From NCBI GenBank assembly GCA_002284615.2, contig MU069664.1:1-19231 (forward strand): a stretch of DNA of 19,231 bases, given 5' to 3'. Source of the DNA: Dunaliella salina. Lineage: Eukaryota; Chlorophyta; Chlorophyceae; Chlamydomonadales; Dunaliellaceae. Positions within the stretch are counted from its first letter, which is position 1, and each line of letters begins with the position of its first letter. Made by a program: the position numbers and the translations under genes. Below, one piece after another: positions 17,301 through 19,231 of this stretch. The notes under the pieces are model-generated. The model was given only the letters and a program-made list of their open reading frames with translations. It did no database searches and had not been told where the DNA came from.

Positions 17301-19079
17301 AACATTCCTGTCTGCAGTGTTTACAAGTTGAAGGCAGAGAAGGCTGCAATTGACTTGACCTGGTCAAAATACATGTTGAATCCGTTCAGAGCTTAGCCCC
17401 GCATGCTGAAATGTGCACCTCTTCTCGAAAGTTTTTAATATCCTGCGACGTATTCAGTTGCCGCAATCCAATGTCCATGGCATACTCATCCATTGATGTA
17501 TGAAGTATAGCACAGCATATTGAAACTTTGCCATGCATTCAGTTGTTGTATTTCACTCTCCATGATGTCCTCAACCATTAGTTTGGCCATTGGCATGCAT
17601 GTCATGTGCGCTTCTCCTCAGGCATCTTGATGTTCTACCACACATTTGGCATCCATGACATGAGTCCCCCATCAAAATCTATGATTGTTGCCGATGAACT
17701 CAGGCACCCTGGCACGTTGTGTGTACTCTTCTTCAGGCATTTGTAGCTTTTGCATGCACCTTGAAGACAGAGGTGGTCAAACAGAGGGAATTGCCAACCC
17801 AAATCACCTGCACTGGGTGCATATTTTTGGCTCATTTTGCTGTATCTTTTGCACCGCGCTTCTGCCTTGCTGTGCAGAGAGGTGAAGAGTGGGATGCTGA
17901 GCTGGGAGCCCCTGGAGAAGCTGGAGGTGGGTTTGAGCTAGGGCTTGTGAAAACATAGGCTGAGCTTGTGATAATGTGGGGCTTGTGAAAACATGGGTGG
18001 CATCGTTTTGGATGAGGCCTTTGCTGGGCTTTCTTTTTCTTCTCTTTGCCTTTTTTTTTTCGTTTCAAAATAGAGCAGTCATTTGAGCAAGCAGGCCCCA
18101 GGCGTGGGAAGGAGGGACCCGGTTGGGATCTCAATGTTTTTAAGCTTTAAGCTGCTAGTGAAGAGTCCCTCTCTTAGCACACTCTGGTCGTATTGGCCTT
18201 GGTAAGTATAAGCCGTGATCTCCACAATCAGTGGTGGTGTTTTGCGTCTAGATCACAACACTCCGATGTAGGGTGTTGTGACACAACACCCCAATGTGAT
18301 TCAATGTGATCCAATGTAATCCAATGTAATCCACAATGCTGAACATTCAATTCCCACACCCCGTGGTCATATCTTGCTGTCATGGTTATTGTACTTCACT
18401 TCAAATGGGGAACTTTCAGTGACAAAGCACGTGGTGCACATATTGCTCCTTACATTTTGCTGCCAGAATGTGCTTGTCAACAGATTAAGCATGCTTGGAA
18501 TGCGATACGTCCTGTGTCTTGGTGCATGGCTGAGCAAATGTCACATTTGCAACATCTCTGTGACTTGCCACCAGAATATGCTTCTATAACAGAATTCCTG
18601 AGGTAAATTATGGCAATTGTTTTCGCATGCATTGTCGGTCTGCAACATTGAGTTCAAAGCTTTTTGCCTTCATCATCGCCACAATCTCTGACATGAAAAT
18701 TATGAAGACTGTTTTCGCAAGCATGCAACATCGGTCTGCAACACTGAGTGCAAAGCTTTGTGCCTTCATCATCGCCACAATCTCTGACACACATGGGCTC
18801 TAGCTCACATCGTCGTGCGCGCAAGACTCACAAATGCTTAAGCACGCACATGTTTCCCCTCTTGCACATGCCTAGGTATGCTTCCATGTGTTAACATCCA
18901 TCTCCGGCACACACGTGCATGTGTGTTCCAAGGATGGGAGGTGCCTTTTTGATTTGCCTCAGGAGACTGCAGGGGAGCTGCTGGCAGAGTACCTCGGCCA
19001 TATGCGTGACTCTTGTGCACTGCCGTTGCCTGAATGGAACCCCAACGGCATTGTTGTTGTTGGTGGGCCTCCGTGCCAG
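3440..19079 (+). CDS. Chromomethylase-like C5-cytosine DNA methyltransferase, 9 exons, 3' end outside window
   Basis: The predicted enzyme transfers a methyl group from AdoMet to cytosine C5 in nuclear DNA, with BAH and chromo domains to read histone H3 methylation, as known for plant CMTs. Proposed exons are 3440-3532, 3637-3740, 4009-4095, 5229-5365, about 7251-11611, 13221-14138, 16988-17055, 17878-17926 and 18963-19079. Their phases agree at every junction (0, 2, 2, 1, 0, 0, 2, 0). Domain order is BAH, low-complexity insert, motif I (EVFCGAGG), motif II region (KWAVDSSA), ADFLVLL segment, chromodomain, motif IV (GGPPCQ). A chromodomain between motifs I and IV is the CMT hallmark. About 1,978 residues are visible, far above the usual size, because of two repeat-rich inserts. 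The C-terminal motifs are not in the window. The weakest point is the exon 4 to 5 junction: if wrong, the BAH exons could be a separate upstream gene. The exact start and splice sites are inferred from sequence only. Confidence 0.85.
3637..3740 (+). CDS. Exon 2: BAH domain core
   Basis: The acceptor is GTGCAG at 3631-3636, and reading continues in phase 0 from exon 1. The segment LMEVTWFYTITDIFG matches the conserved BAH strand 'V-x-W-F-Y-R-P-E-D-T', the most recognisable part of the fold. A Gly-rich loop follows (GGMGGSKG). The exon ends with two bases of an Arg codon before the donor GTGCGT at 3741 (phase 2). Confidence 0.8.
4009..4095 (+). CDS. Exon 3: BAH domain, middle strands
   Basis: The acceptor ACGCAG ends at 4008, and one base completes the Arg codon left by exon 2. 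The exon reads IFFGLKRGEAGEIIPCRD and then SERLQVGALR. This fits the BAH strand that follows the acidic linker ('E-L-F-x-S ... D-E-V-P'). The donor GTGAGT at 4096 is strong, phase 2. The pyrimidine tract before the acceptor is weak, so the 5' boundary is less certain than the 3' one. Confidence 0.7.
4218..4904. mobile_element. Non-autonomous hAT-like element, 687 bp, in intron 3
   Basis: The ends are TAGGGTTGGC and GCCAACCCTA, perfect 10-bp terminal inverted repeats that stay similar for some 20 bp (TTCCAT shared). The element is flanked by a perfect 8-bp target duplication CAATTGTG (4210-4217 and 4905-4912). An 8-bp duplication with T/CAGGG ends is the hAT superfamily pattern. The interior holds AAAATAATTATT and GCGGGAT sub-repeats and no transposase frame, so mobilisation would need an enzyme from elsewhere. 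Confidence 0.85.
5229..5365 (+). CDS. Exon 4: C-terminal part of BAH domain
   Basis: The acceptor TGTGCAG ends at 5228, after a long pyrimidine stretch (5181-5206). A competing acceptor at 5206 would break the phase set by exon 3. The exon reads KVRVLQISPG, then FDYWFDQAYMEKFHTFEDL. This matches the end of a CMT BAH domain, where a 'K-V-x-V' strand is followed by an aromatic 'D-Y-x-x-D-x-x-Y ... Y-x-T-F' block. The donor GTGACA at 5366 gives phase 1. A 99-bp transposon remnant begins only 41 bp beyond the donor. Confidence 0.8.
5407..5505. mobile_element. Miniature hAT-like element (MITE), 99 bp, in intron 4
   Basis: It begins TAGGGTTGGCCAATTCCATA, almost identical to the left end of the 687-bp element, and ends GCCAACCCTA. 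The flanks AAAATGAT (5399-5406) and AAATTGAT (5506-5513) match at 7 of 8 positions, consistent with an aged 8-bp duplication. It starts 41 bp after the exon 4 donor. Confidence 0.75.
5818..5868. repeat. Short tandem repeat, about 15-bp unit
   Basis: CTTGGTGGAACGACC, CTTGGTGGAATGACC and CTTGATGGAATGATC follow one another with few changes. They lie in intron 4. Confidence 0.75.
6060..7250. repeat. Satellite-like array, ~182/227-bp units, running into exon 5
   Basis: Units marked by CATGCCTGCATGTAGG or close variants start near 6183, 6366, 6551, 6778, 7005 and 7186, so spacing is about 183, 185, 227, 227 and 181 bp. Each carries GATGCACTTGTTTCATTC, GCATGCTTTTCCTGGAAA and GGAATGCTGTTCCACGT blocks. 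The two 227-bp units differ by an extra block (AATGCACGCGCGCTACGTG followed by TACGGCGCCAG), which is also the DNA just upstream of the exon 5 reading frame. The left edge is degenerate (6060-6180). Long open frames inside the array reflect its repetition rather than a gene. Confidence 0.9.
6644..6657. other. Ambiguous bases (N) inside a repeat unit
   Basis: Several N positions fall in the TTTCATTC...CATCCAACC part of one array unit. They sit between two nearly identical 227-bp copies, so they probably mark an unresolved consensus or collapsed repeat rather than biology. Confidence 0.9.
7251..11611 (+). CDS. Exon 5: giant Ala/Gln-rich insert ending in methyltransferase motif I
   Basis: A reading frame of about 4.36 kb stays open to the methyltransferase start. 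It begins with a basic Ser/Arg/Lys stretch (ARRSSSKAV, ARKKAGQK), continues Ala-rich, then three in-frame tandem repeat blocks, polyglutamine runs up to about 13, and a basic Q/R zone (RRHNLRKRPQ). It ends with LKVCEVFCGAGGSSG (motif I, AdoMet-binding loop), KWAVDSSASAAASYLLNHP (motif II region) and donor GTGTGT at 11612, phase 0. Two acceptors fit phase 1 from exon 4: start 7251 (after ATGGCAG) or 7206 (after ATGTAG, adding 15 residues). The ATG at 7244 has a good initiation context, so an independent start is the alternative. Land-plant CMTs have only a short linker here. Confidence 0.85.
8074..8630 (+). repeat. In-frame 84-bp (28-residue) repeats coding Met/Ala/Gly/Gln
   Basis: Related units of the type QDVAGWQGVPWMAGMAGMAG followed by SQPG recur. 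Exact phasing is seen at 8216, 8300 and 8384 (84 bp apart), with more diverged units on both sides. The period is a multiple of three, so the frame is kept. Confidence 0.85.
8935..9312 (+). repeat. In-frame 66-bp (22-residue) proline-rich repeats
   Basis: Units such as MEGLCPMDDTAPAPCPLPPP start at GATGGAGGGG positions 8935, 9001 and 9067 (66 bp apart), with shortened and diverged units after that. Each carries conserved Cys-Pro pairs and an acidic MDD/MDE. Confidence 0.85.
9538..9690 (+). repeat. CAG tracts coding polyglutamine, first cluster
   Basis: Three successive CAG runs give about 11, 10 and 8 glutamines, separated by the repeated spacer LCAFSGQQ. The repeated spacer shows that the cluster grew by duplicating a block, as well as by triplet slippage. 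Confidence 0.9.
9695..10290 (+). repeat. In-frame 96-bp (32-residue) Gln-rich repeats, LTVWQD units
   Basis: CTGACTGTGTGGCAAGA recurs at 9803, 9899, 9995, 10091 and 10187, exactly 96 bp apart. The unit reads LLPLEAQESQQQLTVWQDRQ then a variable EP-EQQKQQQ. The hydrophobic spacing with Q/E suggests helical, possibly coiled-coil, segments; that is inference. Flanking partial units lie on both sides. Confidence 0.9.
10585..11440 (+). repeat. CAG tracts coding polyglutamine, second cluster
   Basis: Long runs are at about 10588-10624, 11244-11274 and 11323-11362, with many shorter ones (MQEDEQ and MPTQEDEQ spacers repeated). The last runs alternate with basic RRHNLRKRPQRE and CKRPRSS segments, which could serve as nuclear localisation signals. 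They end about 10 codons before motif I. Confidence 0.85.
11820..12075. repeat. Degenerate tandem repeats, about 40-bp unit
   Basis: AGCCACCTTTGCAGGAGAGA or variants recur near 11836, 11875, 11911, 11949, 11984 and 12044. An outer repeat AACAGGGATGTG (11797 and 12013) brackets the array. Confidence 0.8.
12811..13077. repeat. Two ~98-bp repeats rich in telomere-like CCTAAACCCTA
   Basis: Units at 12811-12909 and 12980-13077 both run from GGTGCCTCACATTAGG through CCTAACCTAAACCCTA and ACCTTAGGGCTAAACATTGA to CCTGATG. The central part is degenerate plant-type telomere repeat (CCCTAAA). The unit starts with the same 15 bp that lies inside the 5' end of exon 6. Confidence 0.85.
13221..14138 (+). 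CDS. Exon 6: post-motif II segment, Ala/Pro/Gln repeats, start of chromodomain
   Basis: The acceptor GAGCAG ends at 13220, and the phase is 0 on both sides (306 codons). The first residues, VWCLTLADFLVLLRKVRAL, align with the CMT stretch after motif II ('V-R-N-x-x-A-D-x-F-L-x-L-L-K-E-W'). A roughly 250-residue Ala/Pro/Ser/Gln-rich insert follows, partly made of 40-residue repeats. The exon ends LWEVKAIRGMRIGPKPGCK, the first strand of a chromodomain with an aromatic Trp where HP1-type domains have the first cage residue. The donor is GTAGGT at 14139. Serine/threonine-rich and antisense readings of the same DNA are also open but fit neither end. Confidence 0.8.
13501..13900 (+). repeat. In-frame 120-bp (40-residue) repeats in exon 6
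   Basis: Blocks starting at 13501, 13621, 13741 and 13861 are aligned at exactly 120 bp; the middle two are nearly identical. In the chosen frame a unit reads QAPPSTEAMQAAPSQAVPPQ followed by an APPSQEAPPPQAPLPSATPT half. Confidence 0.9.
14718..14760. repeat. 16-bp perfect hairpin, 11-nt loop
   Basis: GTACAAACATACACAA (14718-14733) and TTGTGTATGTTTGTAC (14745-14760) are exact reverse complements. It is the strongest simple hairpin noticed in the window. No poly-T run follows, so a Pol III terminator or small RNA gene is not shown. Confidence 0.85.
15036..15338. repeat. 155-bp imperfect tandem duplication
   Basis: CATAAGATG at 15064 and 15219 starts two copies that share GAGTTGGATGTGC, GGGTTCCT, GGTTACAG and GTGCTTCAGATCTCAAGCA in the same order. 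They differ at scattered sites. Confidence 0.85.
15752..16440. mobile_element. Non-autonomous hAT-like element, 689 bp, in intron 6
   Basis: Terminal inverted repeats CAGGGTTGGGTCATTCG and its exact complement at the right end (17 bp) are flanked by a perfect 8-bp target duplication ATTATTTA (15744-15751 and 16441-16448). Its ends resemble, but are distinct from, the TAGGGTTGGC ends of the 4218-4904 element. It has no transposase frame. The perfect duplication suggests a fairly recent insertion. Confidence 0.9.
16725..16866. repeat. Degenerate tandem repeat, TTGGCCTTCTTTGTTATCACA units
   Basis: Five variants of TGGCCTTCTTTGTTATCAC (one shortened) follow one another, two ending AAGAAATGCAT. 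They lie in intron 6. Confidence 0.8.
16988..17055 (+). CDS. Exon 7: chromodomain core strand
   Basis: This short exon lies between an excellent acceptor (pyrimidine tract then TTTCAG, ending 16987) and an excellent donor (GTAAGT at 17056). It reads AEDCQLLFLLEWEDYEEVDGLN plus two bases. FLLEWEDY matches the chromodomain 'L-V-K-W-x-x-Y', so the second and third aromatic cage positions (Trp and Tyr) are present. Phase enters at 0 and leaves at 2. Confidence 0.8.
17056..17877 (+). other. Intron 7
   Basis: An 822-bp intron between GTAAGT and TGTGCAG with no repeat of note. A protein-like stretch at 17317-17396 follows a good acceptor in the right phase but ends in a stop codon, so I do not call it an exon. 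Confidence 0.7.
17878..17926 (+). CDS. Exon 8: chromodomain WEP strand
   Basis: A 49-bp microexon follows a pyrimidine-rich acceptor (CTGCCTTGCTGTGCAG ends 17877) and precedes donor GTGGGT at 17927. One base completes a Lys codon from exon 7, then it reads EVKSGMLSWEPLEKLE. SWEPLEKL is the chromodomain signature usually written 'D-T-W-E-P-x-x-x-L', so it completes the domain begun in exons 6 and 7. It ends in phase 0, matching exon 9. The match of content and both phases makes a chance hit unlikely. Confidence 0.8.
18254..18332. repeat. Small hairpin plus 10-bp tandem repeats
   Basis: CACAACAC (18254-18261) and GTGTTGTG (18273-18280) form a perfect 8-bp stem. Four CCAATGTGAT/CCAATGTAAT units follow at 18291-18332. 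Confidence 0.75.
18606..18790. repeat. 92-bp tandem duplication
   Basis: Two copies begin AATTATG at 18606 and 18698 and share TGTTTTCGCA, TCGGTCTGCAACA, CAAAGCTTT and GCCTTCATCATCGCCACAAT. The duplication lies directly after the open segment ending at 18602. Confidence 0.85.
18963..19079 (+). CDS. Exon 9: methyltransferase catalytic motif IV
   Basis: The acceptor TTGCCTCAG ends at 18962, and the frame continues in phase 0 from exon 8. The exon reads ETAGELLAEYLGHM, then LPLPEWNPNGIVVVGGPPCQ. This is the CMT sequence from the 'I-E-E-F-V' helix through 'L-P-L-P-G ... V-V-x-G-G-P-P-C-Q'. The catalytic Cys codon is 19074-19076. The donor GTAAGT at 19080 follows directly. An upstream acceptor at 18875 would add 29 residues in the same frame and phase, but family length favours 18963. 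Confidence 0.85.
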
Positions 19080-19110
19080 GTAAGTGCTCTTCTGCTCTTG
19101 AGCTGCTATC

Positions 19111-19231
<121 letters not shown>

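Larger units (their letters stand above)
17927..18962 (+). other. Intron 8
   Basis: A 1,036-bp intron between GTGGGT and CCTCAG. It contains a CAATGTGATC short repeat, an unexplained open segment (18382-18602) and a 92-bp duplication. Confidence 0.65.

Overview
The window looks like nuclear DNA of a eukaryote, most likely a chlorophyte green alga of moderate GC content. The signs are GT-AG introns with good donors and acceptors, long CAG/glutamine tracts inside a coding exon, several hAT-type miniature transposons with 8-bp target duplications, degenerate plant-type telomere motifs (CCTAAACCCTA) and dinucleotide satellites. A Dunaliella-like genome would fit, but I cannot fix the genus from sequence alone. 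There are no bacterial operons, RNA genes or CRISPR arrays.

The main content is one plus-strand gene, assembled here by hand, running from about 3440 to beyond the right edge. Nine exons join with consistent phases and give, in order: a BAH domain (exons 1-4, 3440-5365); a giant low-complexity exon (about 7251-11611) that ends in the AdoMet-binding motif I of a C5-cytosine DNA methyltransferase (EVFCGAGG, 11477-11500); an Ala/Pro/Gln-rich exon (13221-14138) that opens with the segment following motif II and closes with the start of a chromodomain; two short exons (16988-17055, 17878-17926) that complete the chromodomain; and an exon (18963-19079) that ends with the catalytic motif IV GGPPCQ. 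BAH, then motif I, then a chromodomain, then motif IV is the diagnostic order of the chromomethylase (CMT) family. The later motifs (VI, VIII, IX, X) lie outside the window.

The gene is unusual for the size of its insertions. About 1,400 residues built from in-frame 28-, 22- and 32-residue tandem repeats and polyglutamine runs separate BAH from motif I. About 270 more residues, including 40-residue repeats, separate motif II from the chromodomain. The visible part is already close to 2,000 residues, against roughly 800-900 for a whole land-plant chromomethylase (recalled typical size).

Region by region: 1-3439 has no gene I can support and holds a dispersed inverted-repeat family, a 24-bp C tract and a 40-bp duplication. 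The introns hold three hAT-like non-autonomous elements (4218-4904, 5407-5505, 15752-16440), a roughly 182/227-bp satellite-like array leading into the big exon (6060-7250), telomere-like repeats just before exon 6, further tandem duplications, a 16-bp perfect hairpin, and a (CA)n tract that runs off the right edge.
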